Origin: Bacteroidales bacterium
GTDB taxonomy: Bacteria; Bacteroidota; Bacteroidia; Bacteroidales; UBA1402
Assembly: GCA_028694375.1 (NCBI GenBank)
Contig: JAQUTN010000006.1
Coordinates: 1 to 37,741 of the forward strand
Length of the DNA: 37,741 bases
Direction: 5' to 3'
Shown here: in pieces, positions 27,869-35,632 of the stretch
Layout of the letters: each line of letters starts with the position of its first letter
Numbering within the stretch: the stretch's first letter is position 1
Program-made: the position numbers and the translations under genes
Notes under the pieces: generated by a model
What the model saw: only the letters and a program-made list of their open reading frames with translations
What the model was told of the DNA's origin: nothing
Database searches by the model: none

Positions 27869-28978
27869 ATGTCGTGCAATAAAAAACACCTTATTTATGT
27901 CATCGATGATAATCCGATGAATTTGTTGCTGACTTCCAAAATTCTTGAAAGTTACGGCTGCGAAACTCAGACTGCAGAAAGTGGCGCCGTTGCACTGCAG
28001 CTGATAAGGCAACAGAAACCTTCACTAATTCTGCTGGATATAAATATGCCCAATATGGACGGCTACGAAGTGTGTCGTCGGATCAAGGCCAAAGACGAGT
28101 GGGTGGACATTCCGGTCATTTTCCTGACAGCCAACACGCAAACCGAAAATCTGGTGGAAGGATTCAAGGTAGGCGGAGTCGATTACATAACCAAACCCTT
28201 TCGCAGAGAAGAACTTTGGGTACGGGTAATTACTCATCTCGAATTAGCAGATTCCAGACGGACCATTATGGAAATGAACCGTTCAAGAGATCGCTTATAT
28301 TCTATCATAGCTCACGATATTCGTTCTCCCTTGTCGGGCATACTTCAAACTCTGGAGGCTATAGATCAGGGTTATATTGGTTTGGAAGGTGACGAACTTA
28401 AAGAAATAATAAACTTACTCAAAGAACGTACCAAAGAAACCAGCACCTTGTTGAACAGCTTATTGCAATGGACCCGCATGCAAACCGACAGTCAGCAGTT
28501 GGAGTTCAAAGAGACCGATCTGTTTGTTCTTATTCAAAGTTGTATTGATTTGCTTCGTCCCAATGCCGAACAAAAACAATTAACTATAGAAGTGGAGGTA
28601 GAAGAAGAACTCAAAGCCTGGTGCGATGAACTCTCGGTACACACAGTAGTGCGCAACCTCTTATCCAACGCCATCAAATTTACCCCTCGTGGGGGGAAAG
28701 TGCGAATTTGTGCCAGCAAAAAAGAACTGCAGGCTTTGATCTCTGTCTCGGATAACGGCATAGGGATGAGCCCCGAAACCCAGGAGCGCATCTTTGCCAA
28801 AGGTCAGCATTACACAAGCACAGGTACCGAAAACGAGCAGGGTACAGGTTTGGGACTGATGCTGGTCAGGGAATTTGTCAACAAGAACAAGGGCAGTCTA
28901 CAGGTAGACAGTGAAGTCGGCAAGGGTACAGAATTCAAAGTGTTTCTTCCTTTGAAAAATGAACTGAATTATGGATAA
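27869..28978 (+). CDS. Soluble response-regulator histidine kinase: REC-HisKA-HATPase
   Basis: A 369-residue cytoplasmic protein without membrane helices. An N-terminal receiver (about residues 8-125) has the acidic pair in IDDN and phospho-acceptor D57 in LLDINMPNMDG. The HisKA domain has H149 in IIAHDIRSPLSG and the ATPase domain has NLLSNAIKF, DNGIGM and GTGLGL. Its receiver could accept phosphate from the HPt domains of the two upstream kinases and so control its kinase activity; that wiring is inferred. The stop overlaps the start of the sigma-54 activator gene by 8 nt, making that protein its likely partner. The ATG at 27869 is preferred over a TTG at 27842 because the latter lies too near the -7 element. 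Confidence 0.9.
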   Translation: MSCNKKHLIYVIDDNPMNLLLTSKILESYGCETQTAESGAVALQLIRQQKPSLILLDINMPNMDGYEVCRRIKAKDEWVDIPVIFLTANTQTENLVEGFKVGGVDYITKPFRREELWVRVITHLELADSRRTIMEMNRSRDRLYSIIAHDIRSPLSGILQTLEAIDQGYIGLEGDELKEIINLLKERTKETSTLLNSLLQWTRMQTDSQQLEFKETDLFVLIQSCIDLLRPNAEQKQLTIEVEVEEELKAWCDELSVHTVVRNLLSNAIKFTPRGGKVRICASKKELQALISVSDNGIGMSPETQERIFAKGQHYTSTGTENEQGTGLGLMLVREFVNKNKGSLQVDSEVGKGTEFKVFLPLKNELNYG

Positions 28979-30341
28979 AGCAGGCAGTAATATTTTGATT
29001 ATTGATGACGATCCTGTTTACAGAAGATTATCGTCATCCATTCTAAAGGAGCGTTTTACGGTATTTACCGCAGATTCTCCTTCGGCCGGATTCGAAACCC
29101 TCAAAAAAGAAAAGATCGATTACGTGATTTGCGACTACAGGCTTCCTCAAATGGATGGCCTGAGTGTTTTGGGAAAAATCAAAACCGATCATCCCCACAT
29201 CGAAGTTATCATGGTGAGCGATGCCGGTAATATGGATACCGTTATCGAAGCTTTGCGCCGGGGGGCAGTAGATTATTTCAAGAAGCCCTTTACACCGGCC
29301 GACATATGGATGTCTATCGAAAAAACACAACGTTTTTCCAAACTGAAAAAAGATTTTCAGTCAGAAAAGAACAAAAACAGCCAACTAAAGAAGTGGGTAG
29401 ACAAAGAAATGGGCTTACAGATGATGGGAGAATCTCCCATGATTGAAGAAATCAAAAACCAGATGCGCCTGGTGGCTCGCACTCCTGACACTTCAGTCTT
29501 GATTATTGGCGAAAGCGGTACCGGCAAAGAGTTGGTGGCCAGGGGTATTCACAATATGAGTGTACGCAGGGACGAGTTGTTTGGAGCCGTCAATATGTCG
29601 GCCATTCCCGAAAGCCTGTTCGAAAGTGAATTTTTCGGTCACAAAAAAGGCAGTTTTACCGGTGCTATTGCAGACAAAGCCGGCTGGTTCGAAACCACCG
29701 ACAAAGGCAGTCTGTTTTTGGATGAAATCGGTGACATGCCGCATAATTTGCAAGTGAAACTTTTGCGAGTGCTGGAAGAAAAAAAATACGTCAAAGTGGG
29801 AAATCAAAAAGAACAAACCTTTGATATCCGTATAATTGCAGCCACCAACAAGAGTCTCGAAGAAATATCCAATCCCAGGCTCTTCAGAACCGATCTTTTT
29901 CATCGCATCGGCACTTTTATTATTCATCTGCCGCCTTTGCGTGAACGCAAAGAAGACATTCCCTTGTTGGTAAAATATTTTGTGGCACAGTTCTCGGAAA
30001 AAATGGCCAAAACCAGCATTGAGGTTGCCCCCGAGGTTTATCCCTTGCTACAAAGCTATAATTTTCCCGGCAATATTCGTGAACTTAGAAATCTGATCGA
30101 AAGAGCTGTGATTTTGTGTAAGGACAGTATAATCAAAGCCGAAAACTTCGGGATAATTAACAAGTTAGTCCAAAGTGCTCCACACGAAGAAAGCTTCAAT
30201 TTGCAGGAAATCGAAAAAAGAGCCATCATCAAAGCGCTGGAAAACAGTGGCAAAGACCCGGCCCAAGCTGCCACATTGCTGAATATTGACTGCAAAAGCC
30301 TGTCCAAAAAGATGAAGCAGTATAATCTCTCTTTTATCTGA
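28971..30341 (+). CDS. Sigma-54-dependent response regulator (NtrC family): REC-AAA+-Fis-type HTH
   Basis: A 456-residue transcription activator of sigma-54 RNA polymerase. The receiver (about residues 6-122) has the IDDDP acidic patch and phospho-acceptor D55 in VICDYRLP. The AAA+ domain (about 153-390) has Walker A GESGTGKE at 180-187, Walker B in LFLDEIGDM, and the sigma-54 contact loop as GSFTGA at 227-232. The canonical loop is GAFTGA; Ala to Ser is a mild change. The C-terminus (about 410-456) is a Fis-type helix-turn-helix including [19 protein letters not shown]. It overlaps the REC-kinase gene by 8 nt, so the two are translationally coupled and likely a cognate pair. Target promoters are unknown; I did not find a convincing -24/-12 site in the gaps of this window. 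Confidence 0.93.
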   Translation: MDKAGSNILIIDDDPVYRRLSSSILKERFTVFTADSPSAGFETLKKEKIDYVICDYRLPQMDGLSVLGKIKTDHPHIEVIMVSDAGNMDTVIEALRRGAVDYFKKPFTPADIWMSIEKTQRFSKLKKDFQSEKNKNSQLKKWVDKEMGLQMMGESPMIEEIKNQMRLVARTPDTSVLIIGESGTGKELVARGIHNMSVRRDELFGAVNMSAIPESLFESEFFGHKKGSFTGAIADKAGWFETTDKGSLFLDEIGDMPHNLQVKLLRVLEEKKYVKVGNQKEQTFDIRIIAATNKSLEEISNPRLFRTDLFHRIGTFIIHLPPLRERKEDIPLLVKYFVAQFSEKMAKTSIEVAPEVYPLLQSYNFPGNIRELRNLIERAVILCKDSIIKAENFGIINKLVQSAPHEESFNLQEIEKRAIIKALENSGKDPAQAATLLNIDCKSLSKKMKQYNLSFI

Positions 30342-30356
30342 TTTATTGGTAGAAAA

Positions 30357-30415
30357 GGGGCTTAGACAAGGCTTTCCCAAAAGAGGAACCTCCTGTCCCT
30401 AAGGTTTAGCGCCCC
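30357..30415 (+). other. Possible structured RNA leader before the polygalacturonase gene
   Basis: By eye, this 59-nt stretch can fold into a branched structure. GGGGC pairs with GCCCC at the outer ends, then TTAG with CTAA, ACA with TGT and GG with CC. Two small hairpins can form inside (CTTT/AAAG and AGG/CCT). An alternative hairpin CTAA-GGT-TTAG would compete with the main stem. It lies between the sigma-54 activator stop and the GH28 start, with no T run after it, so it is not a normal terminator. Function unknown; fold not computed. Confidence 0.3.
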
Positions 30416-30446
30416 AAAGCAAATATTGAATTTAACAGATAGCAAG

Positions 30447-31853
30447 ATGAAAAAAAACAGCCCGACCCTTTTGGCTATTTTGGTTTTTATAGCTGCCGTG
30501 ATTTTATTGTTGATGTACCGCACACCCAATAACATCTACCGTCCTGACGAAAAATTCAAAGCCATCTTACGTTCGGTCAAAGCGCCGGCCCTGCCCACGA
30601 ACCAATTGTCGATACTCAATTTTGGGGCAGTGGGCGATTCTGTTACCGATTGCAGACCAGCCTTCGATAAGGCCATGCAAGCTTGCCGGGAATTGGGCGG
30701 AGCCCGAATAATGGTACCGAAGGGTAAGTATTTTATGGATGGTCCCATTCATCTGGTCAGCAATGTTTGTCTGGATTTGCAGGAAGGAGCCGAACTCTTT
30801 TTCAGTTCCAATCCCCGCAGTTACCTGCCTGTAGTACGCAGCAGCTGGGAAGGCACATTCTTGTACAATTACAGTCCTTTTATATATGGTTACCAGCTAA
30901 AAAACATCTCCATCATTGGCAAAGGCAGCATAGATGGCCGGGCTGCCGGAAGTTTTGCTCAATGGGCCGAACTGGACGACAACGATCAGGCCCTGAGCCG
31001 CGAGATGAATTACGCCGGTACGCCCATCGAGGAGCGGATTTTTGGCGAAGGGCATTTTCTGCGTCCCCAGCTGATACAGCTTTTTGAATGTAAGAATATT
31101 CTTATAGAGGATGTTATGCTCAAAGATTCTCCGTTCTGGTGTTTGCATTTACTTAAATCGGAGAACATCACCGTCAGAGGAATCCGCTTTTCGGCTTTCA
31201 ATAAAAATAACGATGGTATAGATCCGGAATATTCCCGAAACGTGTTGATAGAAAACGTGCAATTCAATAATTCCGACGACAACGTGGCCATCAAGGCCGG
31301 CCGCGATTACGAGGGACGCAAAACCAATACTCCTTCCGAGAACATCATTATCCGCAATTGCAGTTTCAAAGGCCTGCACGCAGTGGTGATCGGCAGCGAA
31401 ATGTCGTCGGGCGTCAGAAACATATTTGTTCGCGACTGCGATAACGGAGGTTACCTGAAAAGGGGCATTTACCTCAAATCCAATCCTGACCGCGGAGGCT
31501 ATATAAAGAATATTTATATTGACAACCTGAAGCTGGACACAGTGGAAGACTGCTTTTTTATCACTTCCAATTATCAAAATCAGGGCAAGGGTTTTGAAAC
31601 CGAAATAAGGGATATATATGTCAACAATCTCCAGTGCAAGAAGGCCGAAAATGCCGGTATAGTGATTCAAGGCTTTGAAACCAAAAAAGTCCGTGATATT
31701 TATTTGAGTAACGTAAACATTGAGAAGGCTGCAGTGGGCCTGTTTATGGAGCATGCCGAAAACGTAGTGTTGGACAATGTAATCTCCGGAGGCAGAGTGG
31801 GAGCACCGTCAACAGCCAAAAAAACAGACTTACAACGAATTAAGCAAGAATAA
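30447..31853 (+). CDS. Glycoside hydrolase family 28 polygalacturonase-like enzyme, membrane-anchored or exported
   Basis: Predicted to hydrolyse alpha-1,4-galacturonosyl bonds in pectin. The 468-residue product has an N-terminal hydrophobic segment (residues 7-23) that could be a signal peptide or an uncleaved anchor; no lipoprotein cysteine follows. The beta-helix starts near residue 55 (LNFGAVGDSVTD). GH28 catalytic residues are recognisable: D256 and D259 in NNDGID, the pair D277-D278 in NNSDDNVAIKAG, H311 in the GLHAVVIGSE segment (in place of the usual GHG context), and R339 to K344 in RGIYLKS. The pattern suits an exo-acting bacterial GH28, though the cleavage mode is not certain. The ATG at 30447 is preferred to a TTG 21 nt earlier. 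It follows the sigma-54 activator by 105 nt containing a possible structured leader. Confidence 0.88.
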   Translation: MKKNSPTLLAILVFIAAVILLLMYRTPNNIYRPDEKFKAILRSVKAPALPTNQLSILNFGAVGDSVTDCRPAFDKAMQACRELGGARIMVPKGKYFMDGPIHLVSNVCLDLQEGAELFFSSNPRSYLPVVRSSWEGTFLYNYSPFIYGYQLKNISIIGKGSIDGRAAGSFAQWAELDDNDQALSREMNYAGTPIEERIFGEGHFLRPQLIQLFECKNILIEDVMLKDSPFWCLHLLKSENITVRGIRFSAFNKNNDGIDPEYSRNVLIENVQFNNSDDNVAIKAGRDYEGRKTNTPSENIIIRNCSFKGLHAVVIGSEMSSGVRNIFVRDCDNGGYLKRGIYLKSNPDRGGYIKNIYIDNLKLDTVEDCFFITSNYQNQGKGFETEIRDIYVNNLQCKKAENAGIVIQGFETKKVRDIYLSNVNIEKAAVGLFMEHAENVVLDNVISGGRVGAPSTAKKTDLQRIKQE

Positions 31854-31874
31854 TGCTTTTTTGAGCAAATAAAC

Positions 31875-31882
31875 TATCTTTG
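31875..31882 (+). promoter_or_regulatory. Putative -7 element of the GHMP kinase gene
   Basis: TATCTTTG matches TAnnTTTG, 23 nt upstream of the ATG at 31906, in the 52-nt gap after the GH28 gene. It suggests that the kinase, and perhaps galU, are not simply read through from the polygalacturonase gene. Confidence 0.5.
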
Positions 31883-31905
31883 TTGCTTAATCTAAGCTGA
31901 TCATC

Positions 31906-32895
31906 ATGATTATCGAGAGTAGAGCCTATGCGCGTGCCGGTTTGCTGGGAAATCCTTCGGACGGCTTTTTCGGTAAAACCATTTCCATCATTGTACGTAA
32001 TTTCGGTGCCGGTGTGTTGCTGTATGAATCGCCGGAACTGGTGATAGAAGAGGACGAGGAAGACCGTTTCCGTAATCTGCGTCATATGACCGAAACCATC
32101 AAAAAGACAGGTTATTACGGAGGTAAACGTCTGGTTAAGGCCGCCATTAAGAAATTCAGTGAATACTGCGATCAGGAGAGTATCCGACTTCCCGCCCGCA
32201 ACTTTACCCTGCGTTTTGGCACCACCATTCCCCGTCAGGTGGGGCTATCGGGTTCCAGTGCCATCATCACGGCCACTTTCAAGGCTCTGATGAAATTTTA
32301 CGAGGTACAGATTCCGCAGGAAGTGCTGCCAAGCTGGGTGCTCAAGGCTGAATCCGAAGAATTGTCTATTACGGCAGGTTTGCAGGACAGAGTAATACAG
32401 GCTTACGAAGGCTGTGTTTATATGGATTTTGATCGTGAATATATGAGCAAGCATGGTCGTGGCCGTTACGAAAGCCTAGATCCGGCCTTGCTTCCAAAGT
32501 TTTATATTGCTTACAAAACTCAGTTGAGCAAGGTTTCGGGTGCCGTGCACAATCCCATCAAGGAAAAGTTCGAAGCCGGAGACCCTTTGGTTTGCGACAC
32601 GCTGGCCCAGATTGCCGAAGTAGCCGAACAAGGCCGCACTGCCATCCTGAACAGGGATTACGATACCCTTGATCGTCTGATCAATCTGAATTTTGACTTA
32701 CGCCGCAAGATTTACCAGATCAGTCCCAATCATTTGGAATTGGTCGAAGCGGCACGTTCCTGCGGGCTTTCGGCTAAGTTTGCCGGCTCGGGAGGAACCA
32801 TTATTGGTATGTATCGCGACGAAGAAGCCCTGCATCGCCTCTTTGTAAAGATGAAGAGCTTGAATGCCAGGGTAATAAAGCCTTATATTATGTAA
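31906..32895 (+). CDS. GHMP-family sugar kinase resembling plant glucuronokinase
   Basis: Predicted cytoplasmic anomeric kinase converting a free sugar, most likely D-glucuronate or D-galacturonate, to its 1-phosphate. The 329-residue protein has all three GHMP motifs. Motif 1 is ARAGLLGNPSDGF (10-22), motif 2 is IPRQVGLSGSSA (108-119, the ATP loop), and motif 3 is KFAGSGGTIIG (291-301). The probable catalytic Asp is D161 in TAGLQDRV. As far as I recall the plant glucuronokinase sequences, the segments around motif 2, AGLQDRV, VYMDF and AEQGRTAILN are strikingly similar, more than to galactokinase or mevalonate kinase. galU follows 113 nt downstream and could turn the product into a UDP-sugar. 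Substrate assignment is inference; a heptose or fucose kinase is less likely. Confidence 0.8.
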   Translation: MIIESRAYARAGLLGNPSDGFFGKTISIIVRNFGAGVLLYESPELVIEEDEEDRFRNLRHMTETIKKTGYYGGKRLVKAAIKKFSEYCDQESIRLPARNFTLRFGTTIPRQVGLSGSSAIITATFKALMKFYEVQIPQEVLPSWVLKAESEELSITAGLQDRVIQAYEGCVYMDFDREYMSKHGRGRYESLDPALLPKFYIAYKTQLSKVSGAVHNPIKEKFEAGDPLVCDTLAQIAEVAEQGRTAILNRDYDTLDRLINLNFDLRRKIYQISPNHLELVEAARSCGLSAKFAGSGGTIIGMYRDEEALHRLFVKMKSLNARVIKPYIM

Positions 32896-32953
32896 AAGGA
32901 TTCAGGTTGGACACAAAATGACTGATAGCTAAACCAGACTGACTTGGATTCAA

Positions 32954-32990
32954 CCAAACCAAATCAAATCAAATTATACCAAACCAGACC
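32954..32990 (+). repeat. Imperfect pentamer repeat upstream of galU
   Basis: Seven 5-bp units varying around CCAAA/TCAAA (one unit degraded to TTATA) occupy the 113-nt gap between the kinase gene and galU, ending 18 nt before the galU start. The 9-mer AAACCAGAC also occurs twice in this gap, 50 nt apart (32931 and 32981). No promoter element was recognised here. Confidence 0.6.
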
Positions 32991-33008
32991 ATTCAGAATA
33001 GTACAACT

Positions 33009-33887
33009 ATGATTCGAAAAGCAGTAATCCCGGCAGCAGGGCTGGGAACACGATTTTTACCTGCCACCAAGGCGCAGCCCAAAGAAATGCTGCCAATTAT
33101 CGATATTCCCACCATACAATATGTGGTACAGGAATGTGTTGAATCGGGCATAGAAGACATACTGATAATCACGGGCAAAGGCAAGCGCTCCATCGAAGAC
33201 CATTTTGACCGTAATCCCGAGCTCGAAGAACGTCTGCTCAAAGAACGCGAAGACGAATATTGGTACAACGAACTCAGGCATATCGACAGCATGGCCAACA
33301 TCCATTTCGTACGTCAGAAAGAACAAAACGGCCTGGGCGATGCCATTTATTATGCCCGTTTCCATTGCGGCAACGAGGCTTTTGCCGTCTTGCTGGGTGA
33401 CAGCGTCAACGATTCGGTCATTCCCATTACCCAGCAAATGATAGACACCTACGAGCAATATCATCATACGGTAATTGCCGTGCAGCAGGTGGATGATAAT
33501 AAGGTGAGCCGTTACGGCATCATGGGCGGGACTTTTTTGAGCGACCGTATTATGCAAGTTTCCGAAATGGTAGAAAAACCTGCTCCCGGCAAAGCGCCTT
33601 CCAACTGGGCCGTGGCCGGACGTTATATTCTCACTCCCGAAATTTTTCAGGCCATAGAACAAACACCGCGCGGCAAGGGCAACGAAATTCAGATTACCGA
33701 TGCCCTGCGTATTTTGCTGCAAACCGAGAGCATCATTGCTATGAAAATAGAAGGGCGCCGTTACGACATCGGCAATAAGCTCGATTACCTGAAGACCACC
33801 GTCGATTTTGCCCTGAAACGCAAAGAATTTGCCGATGATTTTGCCGCCTATCTCAGAGAAAAACTCAGGGAATTCGATAAAGCCTGA
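33009..33887 (+). CDS. galU: UTP-glucose-1-phosphate uridylyltransferase (GalU type)
   Basis: Cytoplasmic nucleotidyltransferase forming UDP-glucose from UTP and glucose 1-phosphate. The 292-residue product has the N-terminal nucleotide-binding signature AAGLGTRFLPATKAQPKEMLP, the segment IEDILIITGKGKRSIEDHFD, and the catalytic-region pieces FAVLLGDSVND, VEKPAPGKAPSN and RYDIGNKLDYL. Length is standard for bacterial GalU. Its place right after a glucuronokinase-like gene raises the possibility that it accepts uronic acid 1-phosphates, as the plant UDP-sugar pyrophosphorylase does. However, the sequence motifs themselves are ordinary GalU, and another copy elsewhere in the genome cannot be excluded. 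A perfect 12-bp palindrome (33883-33894) overlaps the stop codon but has no T run. Confidence 0.92.
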   Translation: MIRKAVIPAAGLGTRFLPATKAQPKEMLPIIDIPTIQYVVQECVESGIEDILIITGKGKRSIEDHFDRNPELEERLLKEREDEYWYNELRHIDSMANIHFVRQKEQNGLGDAIYYARFHCGNEAFAVLLGDSVNDSVIPITQQMIDTYEQYHHTVIAVQQVDDNKVSRYGIMGGTFLSDRIMQVSEMVEKPAPGKAPSNWAVAGRYILTPEIFQAIEQTPRGKGNEIQITDALRILLQTESIIAMKIEGRRYDIGNKLDYLKTTVDFALKRKEFADDFAAYLREKLREFDKA

Positions 33888-34012
33888 GCTCAGGAGAAAG
33901 TCTGAAAAAGTATAATCTAACAGCTCCAGCCCGGAAACAGCCAGGATCCCGAAACGATGAAAACCCAAAAACAGGAATAATCCTACTAACTCAAGTATGC
34001 TTTTATAGAATT

Positions 34013-35632
34013 ATGAAAACTTCAATCAGTCTTTTAATTACAGTTCTTTTTTCGCTCAATCTTTTACAGGCCCAATACGTTTCCAAAGTATGGAAAGGCG
34101 ACCTGGGCGACGGACGTTATAAAAATCCTATTATTAATGCCGATTATTCCGATCCCGACGTTTGCCTGGGTGCCGACGGCTATTATATGGTGGCATCCAG
34201 CTTTAATTGTGTGCCCGGTTTGCCTGTGTTGTTTTCCAAAGACCTGGTAAACTGGAGTTTGGTGGGGCATGCGCTGAGCAAACAGATACCCGAAGATTTC
34301 TACAATAAGGTGCAACACGGCAGCGGAGTGTGGGCTCCTTCCATACGTTATCACAACAAGGAATACTATGTGTATTGGGGCAATCCCGATTTTGGTATTT
34401 TCATGGTAAAGGCCTCCAATCCCCGGGGCCCATGGACGGAGCCGCATTTGGTTAAAGCCGGCAAAGGCCTTATCGATGTTTGTCCTCTCTGGGACGAAGA
34501 CGGCAAAGCCTATATGTCTTTTGCACTGGCCGGCAGCCGGGCAGGGCTTAAATCCGTTTTACTCGTTGCCCCCATGAGCCCCGATGGTAAAAGTCTGATT
34601 GGCGAGCCGCGCATAATCTACGACGGACACGAAAGCAATCCCACCATAGAAGGGACCAAGTTTCACAAACACGAGGGCAAGTATTATATCTTTGCCCCCG
34701 CCGGCGGAGTATCTACCGGTTGGCAGGTGGTACTAAAAGCCGATCATCCCTATGGCCCCTGGCAGGTGCGCACAGTGATGCACCAGGGAAATACCAGCAT
34801 CAACGGCCCGCATCAGGGAGCCTGGGTAAGAACTCCGCAGAACGAAGATTGGTTTATTCATTTTCAGGATGTTGGCGTTATGGGAAGGGTGATTCATCTC
34901 AATCCTATGCAGTGGAAGAACGCTTGGCCGGTCATCGGCCTTGACAAAGATAAAGACGGTATAGGCGAGCCAGTTACCACTTACCGCAAGCCTGCTGTGG
35001 CTGCCAAAGTGCCTGTGTGTACGCCTGTGGAAAGCGATGAGTTCGACAAACCAAACTTGGGATTACAATGGCAGTGGCAGGCCAACCCCAACTTTAAATG
35101 GTATTACCTGAATCCCGCCAACGGAGGTAATTTGCGCTTGTATTCTTTTTATACATCCGGGGCAAAAAGCTTGTGGGATGCGCCCAATTTATTGCTTCAA
35201 AAATTTCCCGCCCCTGAGTTCAAGGCTACAACCAAAATTCGTATAGAGCCAGACAAACGCTACAAGGGCGAACGCGGAGGCCTGGTGGTGATGGGCATGG
35301 ACTACGCAGTGCTTTGCATCGAGAACACCGAGAATACCTTGCTGCTTACTCAAAATACCTGCAACAAAGCCGACAACAACGGTACGGAGAGAATAGTGGC
35401 TGCCGTGCCTTTGACTCAACAGGATATTTACCTCAGGGTAGAGGTGAAAGAAGGTCAATACTGTAGTTTCCATTACAGTCTTGATGGCCAAAAATTTATA
35501 CGTATCGGAACCGAATTCAAAGCCCGCGAAGGCAAATGGATAGGTGCCAAAATCGGTTTATTTTGTACCCGTCCCCAGGAATCGAACGATGGCGGATGGT
35601 TGGATGTCTCGCATTTCAGGATTGAACCTTGA
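34013..35632 (+). CDS. Secreted glycoside hydrolase family 43 enzyme (beta-xylosidase/alpha-L-arabinofuranosidase type)
   Basis: Predicted exo-glycosidase acting on xylose- or arabinose-containing side chains of plant polysaccharide. The 539-residue product has a signal peptide (residues 1-20, ending LLQAQ). A five-bladed propeller domain follows (about 35-330). The catalytic triad can be placed: base D47 in ADYSDPDV, the pKa-tuning D155 in GLIDVCPLWDEDG, and the acid E213 in PTIEGTKF. A C-terminal beta-sandwich (about 345-539), the accessory domain found in many GH43 members, completes the protein. The N-terminal pattern resembles subfamily 12, but I cannot confirm this without a search. Its stop overlaps the start of the TonB-dependent receptor gene by one base (TGATG), so the two are translationally coupled. 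In this locus, arabinan or rhamnogalacturonan side chains are plausible targets. Confidence 0.9.
   Translation: MKTSISLLITVLFSLNLLQAQYVSKVWKGDLGDGRYKNPIINADYSDPDVCLGADGYYMVASSFNCVPGLPVLFSKDLVNWSLVGHALSKQIPEDFYNKVQHGSGVWAPSIRYHNKEYYVYWGNPDFGIFMVKASNPRGPWTEPHLVKAGKGLIDVCPLWDEDGKAYMSFALAGSRAGLKSVLLVAPMSPDGKSLIGEPRIIYDGHESNPTIEGTKFHKHEGKYYIFAPAGGVSTGWQVVLKADHPYGPWQVRTVMHQGNTSINGPHQGAWVRTPQNEDWFIHFQDVGVMGRVIHLNPMQWKNAWPVIGLDKDKDGIGEPVTTYRKPAVAAKVPVCTPVESDEFDKPNLGLQWQWQANPNFKWYYLNPANGGNLRLYSFYTSGAKSLWDAPNLLLQKFPAPEFKATTKIRIEPDKRYKGERGGLVVMGMDYAVLCIENTENTLLLTQNTCNKADNNGTERIVAAVPLTQQDIYLRVEVKEGQYCSFHYSLDGQKFIRIGTEFKAREGKWIGAKIGLFCTRPQESNDGGWLDVSHFRIEP

Noticed and set aside
30341-30446. Sigma-54 (-24/-12) promoter before GH28
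   Set aside because: I looked for TGGCAC-N5-TTGC-like spacing in this gap and found no acceptable match.
33883-33894. Palindrome at the galU stop as a terminator
   Set aside because: The 12-bp palindrome has no loop and no T run after it.
33057-33968. Open frame of 303 codons antisense to galU
   Set aside because: Long but fully opposite a conserved gene, with no recognisable domain and no promoter element. Treated as a shadow.
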